Positions 22,747 through 30,460 of a stretch of DNA of 32,417 nt are shown piece after piece; position 1 is the first letter of the stretch; each line of letters begins with the position of its first letter. Position numbers and translations under genes: made by a program. The notes beneath the pieces are model-generated. The model did no database searches, was not told where the DNA came from, and saw only the letters and a list, made by a program, of their open reading frames with translations. Location of the stretch: positions 1 through 32,417 of the forward strand of contig JBPYEZ010000041.1 of NCBI GenBank assembly GCA_051984395.1, given 5' to 3'. The DNA is from AC-9 sp051984395 (lineage in GTDB: Bacteria > Actinomycetota > Acidimicrobiia > Acidimicrobiales > AC-9).

Positions 22747-24477
22747 GTGATGCTGGACTGCAAGATCGCCGGCGCCACTGTGATCGACGGCACCGGCTCG
22801 CCCCGGCGGCGGGCCGACGTGGGTATCAGCGACGGCAGGATCACGGCCGTGGGCGAGGTGGACGAGCCCGCCCGGCGCACGATCGACGCCGACGGACTGG
22901 TCGTGTCGCCGGGGTTCGTCGACATCCACACGCACTACGATGCCCAGCTCTTCTGGGATCCCAGCGCCAGCCCGTCGCCGTTCCACGGGGTCACCACGAT
23001 CGTCGGCGGGAACTGTGGCTTCAGCATCGCGCCGCTGGCTCCCGAGCACGCCGACTATGTCAGACGCATGCTGGCGAGGGTCGAGGGCATGCCCATCGAG
23101 GCCCTCGAGGCCGGGCTCGATTGGGACTGGGGCTCCTACGGCGACTGGCTGGACCGGCTCGACGGCGGGCTCATGGTGAACGCCGGCTTCCTGGTCGGGC
23201 ACTCGGCGGTACGGCGGGCGGTGATGGGCGAGGCGGCCGTCGGGTCGGAGGCCTCCGAGGAGCAGCTGGCGGCCATGGTCCGCGTCCTCCACGAGTCGCT
23301 CGCCGCCGGCGGTCTCGGGTTCTCGTCGTCGCGGGCGCCGACACACAACGACGGGGACGGCAGGCCCGTGCCGTCGCGGTCGGCGACGACCGAGGAGCTC
23401 GTCACCCTGGCCGGAGCGGTGCGCGACCACCCGGGCACCACGCTCGAGTTCATCCCGACGGTCGGCGCCTTCCAGGACGAGCACATGGACCTGATGACGT
23501 CCCTCTCCCTCGCCGCCAACCGCCCCCTCAACTGGAACCTCCTCGCCGTCGGCTCGCAGAACCCGGACGGCCCGAACAATCAGCTGCGGGCGTCGGACCA
23601 CGCGGCCGAGCGTGGGGCCAGGGTCGTCGCACTGGCCGTGGCCGATCCGGTGGAGGTGCGCCTCAGCTTCCTGTCGGGGTTCATCCTCGAGGCCCTGCCG
23701 GGGTGGTCGTCCACGATGAGCCTGCCGCCGGCCGAGAAGATGAAGGCGCTCGGCGACCCCGACGAGCGTCGCCGGCTCCGGGAGGGGGCCGCATCTCCCG
23801 ACGCCGGGATGCTGCGGGCCATGGCCAACTGGAAGACCATGCGCATCGCCGAGACCTTCTCGCCCGACAACGACGGCTTGGCCGGCCGGCTCGTGGGCGA
23901 CATCGCCGCCGAGCAGGGCCAGGACCCCTTCGATGCTCTCGTGGACATCGTCGTCGCCGACGAGCTGCGGACCGGCCTGCTCCTCCCGGCTGCCGGCAGC
24001 GATCCGGAGAGCTGGCGACTGCGGGCGAGCCTGTGGCGTGATCCGAGGGTCGTCATCGGGGCGTCGGACGCCGGTGCCCACCTCGACATGCTGGCCACCT
24101 TCATCTACACGACATCCCTCATCGGGCCGTCGGTCCGCGACCGTCAGCTCCTCCCCCTGGAGGAGGCCGTGCACCTGATCACCGACGTCCCCGCCCGCCT
24201 CTACGGCATCAGGGACCGGGGCCGTGTCGCCGAGGGCTGCCACGCCGACCTCGTGGTGTTCGACGAGGACCGTGTCGCCCCGCAGCGCGTCGCCACGCGC
24301 TACGACCTGCCACGCGGCGCCGGGCGGCTCTACGCCGAAGCGGAGGGGATCGAGCGCGTCCTCGTCAACGGCACCGAGATCGTGGGCCCGGACGGCCTCG
24401 GCGACCAGCGTCCGGGGACGTTGCTGCGGTCGGGCCGCGACACCGACACCGTGGAGGTGCCGGGCGGCCGTGGGTAG
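22747..24477 (+). CDS. D-aminoacylase-type amidohydrolase
   Basis: Amidohydrolase of 576 residues, N-acyl-D-amino-acid deacylase type. Metal ligands: H61 and H63 in DIHTHYD, C90 in GGNCGFS, a further H152 in VGHSAVRR, and D441 in IGASDAGAHLD. The C-terminal beta segment (AEGCHADLVVFDEDRV) completes the composite domain. The family cleaves amide or carbamoyl bonds, but such proteins in catabolic clusters often have unknown substrates. The GTG at 22747 (spacing 9 from AAGGAG) is taken; an ATG follows immediately. It heads the operon amidohydrolase-DUF35-ltp-fadA6 and overlaps the DUF35 gene by 8 bases. A link to amide-conjugated steroids is only a hypothesis. Confidence 0.92.
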   Translation: MMLDCKIAGATVIDGTGSPRRRADVGISDGRITAVGEVDEPARRTIDADGLVVSPGFVDIHTHYDAQLFWDPSASPSPFHGVTTIVGGNCGFSIAPLAPEHADYVRRMLARVEGMPIEALEAGLDWDWGSYGDWLDRLDGGLMVNAGFLVGHSAVRRAVMGEAAVGSEASEEQLAAMVRVLHESLAAGGLGFSSSRAPTHNDGDGRPVPSRSATTEELVTLAGAVRDHPGTTLEFIPTVGAFQDEHMDLMTSLSLAANRPLNWNLLAVGSQNPDGPNNQLRASDHAAERGARVVALAVADPVEVRLSFLSGFILEALPGWSSTMSLPPAEKMKALGDPDERRRLREGAASPDAGMLRAMANWKTMRIAETFSPDNDGLAGRLVGDIAAEQGQDPFDALVDIVVADELRTGLLLPAAGSDPESWRLRASLWRDPRVVIGASDAGAHLDMLATFIYTTSLIGPSVRDRQLLPLEEAVHLITDVPARLYGIRDRGRVAEGCHADLVVFDEDRVAPQRVATRYDLPRGAGRLYAEAEGIERVLVNGTEIVGPDGLGDQRPGTLLRSGRDTDTVEVPGGRG

Positions 24478-24904
24478 CCCCAAGGCGCGGGTGCCGGTCG
24501 TCGAGGGCTGGTTCACCATGGACGACCGGCCCTGCCTCCTCGGCAGCCGGTGCCGTTCCTGTGGCGCCCGCTTCTTCCCCAAGACCGCCGCCTGTCGCAA
24601 TCCCGGCTGCGGCCAGGGCGAGCTGGAGGAGGTGCCACTGAGCCGCACCGGCCGGGTCTGGTCGTTCACCGACAACCGCTACCAGCCGCCGCCGCCCTTC
24701 GTGGCGTCCGACCCGTTCGAGCCCTACGCCATCGCCGCCGTCGAGCTGTCCGACGAGCGCATGGTGGTGCTGGGCCAGCTGGTGCCAGGGGCCGACGTGG
24801 CCGAGCTCGCCGTCGGCTCCGAGATGGAGCTCGCGCTCGGCACCCTCTACGAGGACGACGAGCACGAGTACGTGGTCTGGAAATGGAGGCCGACCGGTGC
24901 CTGA
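24470..24904 (+). CDS. DUF35 zinc-ribbon/OB-fold protein
   Basis: Protein of 144 residues with a four-cysteine zinc ribbon, C28-x2-C31 and C42-x4-C47, followed by an OB-fold half (GRVWSFTDNRYQPPPPF, PYAIAAVELSDERMVVLGQL, GSEMELALGTLYED). DUF35 proteins associate with Ltp/SCP2-thiolase proteins; in mycobacteria the DUF35 domain of ChsH2 activates the aldolase Ltp2. Here it stands alone and overlaps the ltp gene by 8 bases, so the two products should form a complex. The GTG at 24470 overlaps the amidohydrolase by 8 bases. The closest arrangement I recall is Rv3521-Rv3522 (ltp4). Confidence 0.92.
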   Translation: MGSPKARVPVVEGWFTMDDRPCLLGSRCRSCGARFFPKTAACRNPGCGQGELEEVPLSRTGRVWSFTDNRYQPPPPFVASDPFEPYAIAAVELSDERMVVLGQLVPGADVAELAVGSEMELALGTLYEDDEHEYVVWKWRPTGA

Positions 24905-26093
24905 CGCGGACCGGCAGGTGGCGATCCTCGGCGTTGGCATGCACCCGTGGGGGAAGTGGGGCCGGAGCTTCGTGGAGTACGGGGTGAGCGCCGCCCGGGC
25001 CGCGCTCGCCGATGCCGGCCTGCAGTGGTCGGAGGTCCAGTACGTCTCCGGCGCCGACACCATCCGCAACGGCTACCCGGGCTACGTGTCCGGGGCGACG
25101 TTCGCCCAGGCGCTCGGATGGTCGGGCGCCCGCGTCTCGAGCTGCTACTCGGCCTGCGCGTCGGGAGCGACCGCCATCGACATCGCCCGGGCGAGGATCC
25201 TGGCCGGCCTGTGCGACGTCGCCCTCGTCGTCGGCGCCGACACCACGCCCAGGGGCTTCTTCGCCCCGGTGGGAGGCGACCGACCGGACGATCCCGACTG
25301 GCTCCGCTTCCGGCTGCTCGGGGCGACGAACCCCACATACTTCGGCCTGTACGCCCGGCGCCGGATGGAGCTGCACGGCGCCACCGAGCGGGACTTCGCC
25401 AGGGTCAAGGTCAAGAACAGCCGACACGGTGCGGCCAACGCCAACGCCCGCTACCAAAAGGAGGTGAGCGAGGACGAGGTGCTCGCCTCACCGGTCGTGG
25501 CCAGCCCCCTGCGACTGCTCGACATCTGCGCCACGAGCGACGGGGCCGCGGCCGTCGTGCTGTCGAGCCAGGACTTCGCACGACGCCGGCGGCGCCGGGC
25601 GGTGAAGATCGCCGCGGTCTCCACGGTCACGCCCCGCTACCCGAACACGGTGATCGAGATGCCCAACTTCGCCACCGACTCGGCGGCTGGTGTCGCTCCA
25701 CCCGATCTGCCGTTCCGCGACTCGATCGCCCACGCCGCCTACGAGGAGGCGGGGTTGGGGCCCGACGACCTCGACCTGGCAGAGGTCTACGACCTGTCGA
25801 CCGCCCTCGAGCTCGACTGGTACGAGAACATCGGCCTGTGCAAGGAAGGCGAGGCCGAGCGGCTGCTCAACGACGGTGACACGACGCTGGGTGGGCGCAT
25901 CCCGGTGAACCCGAGCGGCGGTCTCGCCTGCTTCGGGGAAGCCATCCCCGCCCAGGCCATCGCCCAGGTCTGCGAGCTCACATGGCAGCTGCGGGGAGAG
26001 GCCGGAGGCCGTCAGGTCGAGGGGGCCAAAGCGGGCGTGACCGTTAACCAGGGCCTGTTCGGCCACGGATCGTCAGTGGTGGTGGTGAGATGA
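24897..26093 (+). CDS. Ltp-type thiolase-like protein (lipid-transfer protein, retro-aldolase candidate)
   Basis: Thiolase-fold protein of 398 residues: VAILGVGMHPWGKWGRS, nucleophile region SSCYSACASGATA (C83 and C87), RLLDICATSDGAAAVVL, and NPSGGLACFGEAIPAQAIA. The GHP motif of true thiolases is replaced by GEA, so the catalytic histidine is missing, as in the aldolase Ltp2. The C-terminus ends NQGLFGHGSSVVVVR, like SCP-x-type Ltp proteins. It probably performs a retro-aldol cleavage of a steroid side chain, or a related C-C reaction, together with the DUF35 protein encoded just upstream. The GTG start overlaps the DUF35 gene; fadA6 follows with ATGA overlap. It resembles Ltp4 more than Ltp2 from memory, so I give no symbol. 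Confidence 0.91.
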   Translation: MPDADRQVAILGVGMHPWGKWGRSFVEYGVSAARAALADAGLQWSEVQYVSGADTIRNGYPGYVSGATFAQALGWSGARVSSCYSACASGATAIDIARARILAGLCDVALVVGADTTPRGFFAPVGGDRPDDPDWLRFRLLGATNPTYFGLYARRRMELHGATERDFARVKVKNSRHGAANANARYQKEVSEDEVLASPVVASPLRLLDICATSDGAAAVVLSSQDFARRRRRRAVKIAAVSTVTPRYPNTVIEMPNFATDSAAGVAPPDLPFRDSIAHAAYEEAGLGPDDLDLAEVYDLSTALELDWYENIGLCKEGEAERLLNDGDTTLGGRIPVNPSGGLACFGEAIPAQAIAQVCELTWQLRGEAGGRQVEGAKAGVTVNQGLFGHGSSVVVVR

Positions 26094-27241
26094 GCGAGGC
26101 CTACCTCGTCGACGCGGTGCGGACACCGGTCGGCAAGCGCGGTGGCGGGCTGAGCCAGGTCCATCCCGCCGACCTCGGCGCCCACGTCCTGAAGGCGCTC
26201 ATGGCGCGAACTGACGTCGACCCGGCGGCGGTGGAGGACGTGCTCCTCGGGTGCGTCGACACCATCGGTCCCCAGGCCGGCGACATCGCCCGCACCTGCT
26301 GGCTGGCGGCGGGACTGCCCGAGGAGGTGCCGGGGACGACGATCGACCGCCAGTGCGGCTCGTCCCAGCAGGCGCTGCATTTCGCCGCTCAGGCCGTCAT
26401 GAGCGGCACCAACGACCTCGTCGTGGCCGGCGGCGTGCAGAACATGAGCATGATCCCGATCGCGTCCGCGCTCACCGCCGCCGGGTCCCTCGGCTTCTCC
26501 GACCCCTTCTCGGGCTCGTCGGGATGGGTCGCCCGCTACGGCACCCAGGAGATCTCACAGTTCCGGGGGGCGGAGATGATCGCCGACAAGTGGGGGATCT
26601 CGCGAGACGACATGGAGCGGTTCGCCCTCGAGAGCCATCGCCGGGCCCTCCAGGCCGCCGAGGAGGGCCGGTTCGAGCGGGAGATCGTGCCGCTCGACGG
26701 CGTCACGGCCGACGAGGGCCCGCGCCACACGACGCTCGAGAAGATGGCCTCACTGCCCACCCTGGTCGATGGCGGCCGGCTCACCGCGGCGGTGTCGAGC
26801 CAGATCTCCGACGCCGCCACCGCCATGCTCGTCGCCTCGGAGCGAGCCGTGCGCGAGCACGGGCTAAGGCCCAGGGCCCGTGTCCACCACCTGAGCTGTC
26901 GGGGCGCCGACCCCGTCTACATGCTGACGGCGCCGATCCCCGCCACGGCCTACGCGCTCGAGCGCTCGGGCCTGACGCTGAGCGACATGGATCTCGTCGA
27001 GATCAACGAGGCGTTCGCCTCGGTGGTGCTGGCCTGGCAGCAGGAGACCGGAGCCGACCTGGACAAGGTCAACGTCAACGGGGGCGCCATCGCCCTCGGA
27101 CATCCCCTCGGAGCGACCGGCACGAGGCTGTTGACCACCCTGCTGTGCGAGCTGGAGCGGACCGGGGGTCGCTACGGGCTGCAGACCATGTGCGAGGGCG
27201 GCGGTCAGGCCAACACCACGATCATCGAGCGGCTGTCCTGA
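26090..27241 (+). CDS. fadA6: steroid 3-ketoacyl-CoA thiolase FadA6
   Basis: Thiolase of 383 residues with C89 in TTIDRQCGSSQQA, H338 in ALGHPLGATGTR and C368 in LQTMCEGGGQAN. Long stretches match FadA6 of Mycobacterium tuberculosis (Rv3556c): YLVDAVRTPVGKRGGGL, AGGVQNMSMIPI, YGTQEISQFRGAEMIADKW and DEGPRHTTLEKMASLPTLVDGG. FadA6 acts in ring C/D degradation after IpdAB. The ATG overlaps the ltp stop as ATGA, so it is the last gene of the amidohydrolase operon. Unlike in mycobacteria, it lies about 12 kb away from the ipd genes. The hairpin at 27367-27402 follows 125 bases downstream. Confidence 0.95.
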   Translation: MSEAYLVDAVRTPVGKRGGGLSQVHPADLGAHVLKALMARTDVDPAAVEDVLLGCVDTIGPQAGDIARTCWLAAGLPEEVPGTTIDRQCGSSQQALHFAAQAVMSGTNDLVVAGGVQNMSMIPIASALTAAGSLGFSDPFSGSSGWVARYGTQEISQFRGAEMIADKWGISRDDMERFALESHRRALQAAEEGRFEREIVPLDGVTADEGPRHTTLEKMASLPTLVDGGRLTAAVSSQISDAATAMLVASERAVREHGLRPRARVHHLSCRGADPVYMLTAPIPATAYALERSGLTLSDMDLVEINEAFASVVLAWQQETGADLDKVNVNGGAIALGHPLGATGTRLLTTLLCELERTGGRYGLQTMCEGGGQANTTIIERLS

Positions 27242-27306
27242 TACCTGCCGGCGCGGCGGTCACCGCGACTCCGGAAAGGACGAATGCGCCCGCCTGACGT
27301 CGCCCA

Positions 27307-27325
27307 TTTCGACGTTACGTGGAAC
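27307..27325 (+). repeat. solitary copy of the TTTCGACNNNACRTGGAAC motif
   Basis: TTTCGACGTTACGTGGAAC matches the arm motif of the inverted repeat at 4309-4378 at every fixed position. It lies in the non-coding DNA after fadA6 and has no inverted partner nearby. The preceding TGACGTCG (27295-27302) pairs with CGACGTTA inside it (27310-27317) at 7 of 8 positions. Confidence 0.6.
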
Positions 27326-27366
27326 CGGAGATGCCGCGGCAGGGGCATCGCACGCGAGCGGGCGGC

Positions 27367-27402
27367 GGGCGCGCCCTCCGTGGGGGGCCGGAGGGCGCGC
27401 CC
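27367..27402. terminator. 14-base-pair perfect hairpin between convergent genes
   Basis: GGGCGCGCCCTCCG at 27367-27380 pairs perfectly with CGGAGGGCGCGCCC at 27389-27402 around an 8-base loop. It sits between fadA6 (plus, ends 27241) and the DUF1707 gene (minus, ends 27424), which fits a bidirectional terminator that insulates the steroid island. No T-run follows. Confidence 0.8.
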
Positions 27403-27423
27403 TGGCTCGGGAGTCGAGACGAG

Positions 27424-27867
27424 CTACCACTCCCGTGGCGCAAGGTCACGCCGGCGCCAGTAGTGGCGGCGGCGGAACCGATGCCACACCACGAACGCCA
27501 GGATGCCGATGAGCAGCCATGGCAGGTGGATGTGCGGGGGGATGGCGGCGATGCCGGCCACGAGCACCACCAACAGCAGGGCGAGGACCCACGGCCCGAG
27601 CGACCGGCGGGGGCGAGGCTCAGGCGGCGGAGCGCCCAGCCGGGGCAGGTCGTCGAGCACGCCGGCCACGTCGCCGCGGGTCTTGGCGTTCATGACCCGG
27701 CTGACGCGCTCGTCGAACTCGTCGCTGTCGAGCCGGCCCTCGGCGTAGTGCTTCGAGAGCGTGTCGGCGATGTCGTGACGCTCGGCATTGGAGATCCGCA
27801 GACGCGGGTCGATGTCCCGAGGGGCTCGGCGAGGGCCGGGCCAGGACGGTTCCCAGGGCGATTGCAT
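27424..27867 (-). CDS. DUF1707 membrane protein
   Basis: Protein of 147 residues. Residues 20-75 are a DUF1707 domain (DPRLRISNAERHDIADTL, YAEGRLDSDEFDERVSRVMNAKTRGDV), a Pro-rich linker follows, and residues about 92-128 hold two membrane segments (WVLALLLVVLVAGIAAI and LPWLLIGILAFVVW), ending with a basic tail. DUF1707 domains are common in actinobacteria and occur fused to or near PspC-type and kinase genes; a molecular role is not established. The ATG at 27867 has AAAGGA 6 bases upstream. It follows the PspC gene after 44 bases on the same strand and is probably co-transcribed. Confidence 0.9.
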   Translation of the reverse strand: MQSPWEPSWPGPRRAPRDIDPRLRISNAERHDIADTLSKHYAEGRLDSDEFDERVSRVMNAKTRGDVAGVLDDLPRLGAPPPEPRPRRSLGPWVLALLLVVLVAGIAAIPPHIHLPWLLIGILAFVVWHRFRRRHYWRRRDLAPREW

Positions 27868-27911
27868 GTCGTTCCTTTCTTGACGCCAGTGCCCACACAT
27901 GTCTCGAGCGG

Positions 27912-28190
27912 TCAGCGCGACCGGAGCTGATCGATGAGGTCCTCGGCCATGCTCGTCTCCGCCCCTTCGTCCGGGATGAGCAACCAGGCCGCGAGGTAGA
28001 GCGGGATGGTCAGTCCCCCGAAGAGGGCGAGGACCACGAGCACGATGCGGACGAGCGTGACGTCGACGTCGAGGTACTCGGCGATGCCGGCGGCCACGCC
28101 CGCCACCATCCTCCCGGTGTGGGGACGGTGGAGGGTCCCGGCTCTCGTAGCGGTGGTTTGCGGTGTCGCTTCTTCCATGCCATCGATCAT
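27912..28190 (-). CDS. small PspC-domain membrane protein
   Basis: Protein of 92 residues (88 if the second ATG at 28178 is used). Residues 20-75 form a PspC domain: HRPHTGRMVAGVAAGIAEYL, DVDVTLVRIVLVVLALFG, LYLAAWLLIPDE, with two hydrophobic stretches. PspC proteins sense or buffer envelope stress at the cytoplasmic membrane. No ribosome binding site precedes either ATG, so a leaderless message is possible. It is divergent from the PspC-histidine kinase at 28273 with 82 bases between them, an arrangement in which the kinase and its regulator may control this gene. Confidence 0.9.
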   Translation of the reverse strand: MIDGMEEATPQTTATRAGTLHRPHTGRMVAGVAAGIAEYLDVDVTLVRIVLVVLALFGGLTIPLYLAAWLLIPDEGAETSMAEDLIDQLRSR

Positions 28191-28272
28191 GCGACGCGCC
28201 GCCCGCCGTGACCATCGGGGATCACCCTGATCCGACCCGGAGCGGGACCCCCGCCGACGAGGGCTTTCCCTG

Positions 28273-29766
28273 ATGGCCATGTCGGTCGGAGGGCGCGATG
28301 ATCGAAGCATCGCCGATCCGATCGACTCCCGACCTCCGCCGCCGCCACGATCGCCTCCCTGCCCTCCCTGGCGGAGAGCCGACGGCGGTGCCCCTCCCTG
28401 GCGGAGCGGGAGATGGGACGACGCCCGGCAGTGGCGGGAGTGGCGGAGGGGTGCCGCCGACTTCCACCGGCACTGGAGACGGCACCTCCGCGGCCGGGGG
28501 CCCCTCCGGCGAAGCTCTGACGACAGGTTGATCGGCGGGGTGGCGGGGGGCGTGGCCGCCCGTCTGGGTGTCGACGCCACGCTCGTGCGCATCGCCGCCG
28601 TGCTGTTCGGTCTGGCCAGCGGGATCGGCGTCGCCGCCTACGTGCTCGCCTGGCTCCTCCTCCCCGTGGCGGGCGAGACGACGTCGATCGCCAGCCGGGC
28701 CAAGTCCGACCGAGCGGGTATCGCGCTGGCCATCGCCTTCGTGCCACTGCTGGTGCTCACCGTGCTGGTGGCGGCGGCGCTCGGCGTCGGCTACGTGAGC
28801 GGCGTCGCCTGGCCCTTCTACCTCAGCCTGGCCGGCCTGGTGCTCATCTACCGCAACGCCGAGCCGGACGAGAGCGCCTGGATGCGACAGGCGGCGGGCA
28901 CCCTCCTCCAAACCAACCCCGAGCGCCGGCGCTCGCGAAGCATGCTGGTGCTCAGGATCGTCGCCGGCCTCGTGCTCCTGGGCGGCGGCCTGTACCTCCT
29001 CGTGCACGGCCGGCTCAACACCGCGCTCCTTCGACCGGCGGCCGGCACCATCCTCGTGATCGCCGCCTTCGTGGTCCTGTTCGGGCGATGGTGGCTCGGT
29101 CTGGCGCGCCAGCTCGTGCACGAGCGCCAAGCCCGCGTGCGGGCGGAGGAACGTGCGGACATGGCCGCTCGCGTCCACGACTCGGTGCTGCAGACCCTGG
29201 CGCTGATCCAGAAGTCGTCGGACAACCCTCAGCGCGTGGTGCAGCTGGCGAGGACACAGGAGCGCGAGCTGCGCTCGTGGCTGTTCGACGGGCGCCGGCC
29301 GGGATCGTTCGGGGAGGAGGCCTCCACCCTGGCCGCCGGGGTGCAGCTGATCGAACACGAGGTGGAGACGACCCACGGGGTGGCCGTGGAGGCCGTGACC
29401 GTCGGAGACTGCCCGTTGGCAGAGGAGCTCGGGGCCCTCCTCGCCGCCGGCAAGGAGGGGGCGGTCAACGCGGCCAAGTGGTCGGGGGCACCGGTCGTGT
29501 CCCTCTTCGCCGAGGTGGAGCCGGACAAGGTGACGCTCTTCGTGCGCGATCGCGGCCAGGGCTTCGATCCGGCCGAGGTGCCGCCGGACCGCCAGGGCAT
29601 CGCCGAGTCGATCCGGGCGAGGATGTCCCGCCACGGCGGCACCGCGACCGTCCGCTCGACTCCGGGAGCCGGCACCGAGGTGGAGCTCACCATGCCGCGG
29701 CGGGGCGACCGCGGGGGCGACTGGGCGCGCCATCGCAGAGTCGACCACGGAGCCGATCGCGGATGA
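28273..29766 (+). CDS. PspC-domain sensor histidine kinase
   Basis: Protein of 497 residues. Residues 1-75 are Pro/Arg/Trp-rich and disordered; 78-133 form a PspC domain (RLIGGVAGGVAARLGV, YVLAWLLLPVAGE); further membrane segments lie at about 150-173, 178-193, 226-245 and 257-272. A NarL-type histidine kinase follows: phosphoacceptor H302 in ARVHDSVLQTLALIQ, N-box around N399 in EGAVNAAKWSG, and G-box RDRGQGFD at 425-432. It should autophosphorylate in response to membrane signals and pass phosphate to the LuxR-type regulator encoded next (ATGA overlap). The N-box reads GKEGAVNAAKW, where many kinases have EALNNAAKH, so ATP binding may differ slightly. Confidence 0.94.
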   Translation: MAMSVGGRDDRSIADPIDSRPPPPPRSPPCPPWRRADGGAPPWRSGRWDDARQWREWRRGAADFHRHWRRHLRGRGPLRRSSDDRLIGGVAGGVAARLGVDATLVRIAAVLFGLASGIGVAAYVLAWLLLPVAGETTSIASRAKSDRAGIALAIAFVPLLVLTVLVAAALGVGYVSGVAWPFYLSLAGLVLIYRNAEPDESAWMRQAAGTLLQTNPERRRSRSMLVLRIVAGLVLLGGGLYLLVHGRLNTALLRPAAGTILVIAAFVVLFGRWWLGLARQLVHERQARVRAEERADMAARVHDSVLQTLALIQKSSDNPQRVVQLARTQERELRSWLFDGRRPGSFGEEASTLAAGVQLIEHEVETTHGVAVEAVTVGDCPLAEELGALLAAGKEGAVNAAKWSGAPVVSLFAEVEPDKVTLFVRDRGQGFDPAEVPPDRQGIAESIRARMSRHGGTATVRSTPGAGTEVELTMPRRGDRGGDWARHRRVDHGADRG

Positions 29767-30425
29767 GCCCGGCCTCCAGGCCGAGGGTGTTCCTGGTCGA
29801 CGACCACCACCTCTTCCGTTCCGGCGTCCGGGCCGAGCTGGGCGACGAGGTGGAGGTGGTCGGCGAGGCCGACGAGGTCGGTGCCGCCGTCGAGCTCATC
29901 CCCGAACGCGCGCCGGACGTGGTGCTCCTGGACGTGCACTTCCCCGAGGGCGGGGGACAGGCGGTCCTCGAGGCGGTCAAGGCCGACCACCCGGAGATCC
30001 GGTTCCTGGCGCTCTCGGTCTCCGACGCGCCCGAGGACGTCATCGCCGTCATTCGCGCCGGCGCCCGTGGGTACGTCACCAAGACGATCTCCGGTCCGGA
30101 GCTGGTCGCCGCCGTCCGGCGGGTGGCCGACGGCGACGCCGTGTTCTCGCCCCGTCTCGCCGGGTTCGTGCTCGACGCCTTCGCCTCGATGCCCGCCGGC
30201 GACGGCGTGCCCGCCTCGTTCGACCCCGAGCTGGATCAGCTCTCGGCGCGCGAGCGGGAGGTCCTGCGCCTCATCGCCCGCGGCTACACCTACAAGGAGC
30301 TGGCCAGAGAGCTGTCGATCTCCACCAAGACGGTCGAGAGCCATGTCTCGGCCGTGCTGCGCAAGCTCCAGCTGTCGTCCCGCCACCAGCTGACCAAGTG
30401 GGCGACCGATCGCCGCCTGGCGTGA
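29763..30425 (+). CDS. NarL/LuxR-type response regulator
   Basis: Protein of 220 residues. The receiver domain has acidic D13 and D14 (FLVDDHH), phospho-acceptor D57 in VVLLDVHFPEGG, and K of YVTKTISG. The C-terminal LuxR helix-turn-helix runs from LSAREREVLRLIARGYTYKELA to TVESHVSAVLRKLQ. It is the cognate regulator of the upstream PspC kinase by its ATGA overlap. Likely targets include the divergent PspC/DUF1707 genes, but no operator was recognised. The gene ends inside a 22-base tandem repeat. Confidence 0.95.
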   Translation: MSPASRPRVFLVDDHHLFRSGVRAELGDEVEVVGEADEVGAAVELIPERAPDVVLLDVHFPEGGGQAVLEAVKADHPEIRFLALSVSDAPEDVIAVIRAGARGYVTKTISGPELVAAVRRVADGDAVFSPRLAGFVLDAFASMPAGDGVPASFDPELDQLSAREREVLRLIARGYTYKELARELSISTKTVESHVSAVLRKLQLSSRHQLTKWATDRRLA

Positions 30426-30460
30426 ACGGCGCGCCCGTCTGGCGTGAACGGCGCGCCCGT
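30417..30460. repeat. 22-base perfect tandem duplication between convergent genes
   Basis: Two identical 22-base units, at 30417-30438 and 30439-30460. Each holds TGGCGTGAACGGCGCGCC. The first unit contains the stop codon of the response regulator and the second reaches the stop codon of the WS/DGAT gene. CGCCTG before and CAGGCG after the pair are inverted, so the block may fold as an end-of-gene structure. It looks like a recent slippage duplication. Confidence 0.8.

Noticed and set aside
21805..24675. Minus-strand open frame of 956 codons opposite the amidohydrolase
   Set aside because: It is antisense to a gene with intact metal-binding motifs, and its translation is Arg/Gly/His-rich without domains. 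Long antisense frames are expected in DNA of this base composition.
28222..29748. Minus-strand open frame of 508 codons opposite the PspC kinase
   Set aside because: The plus strand encodes clear PspC, H-box and G-box motifs; the antisense product has low complexity (His, Glu, Gly) and no recognisable fold.
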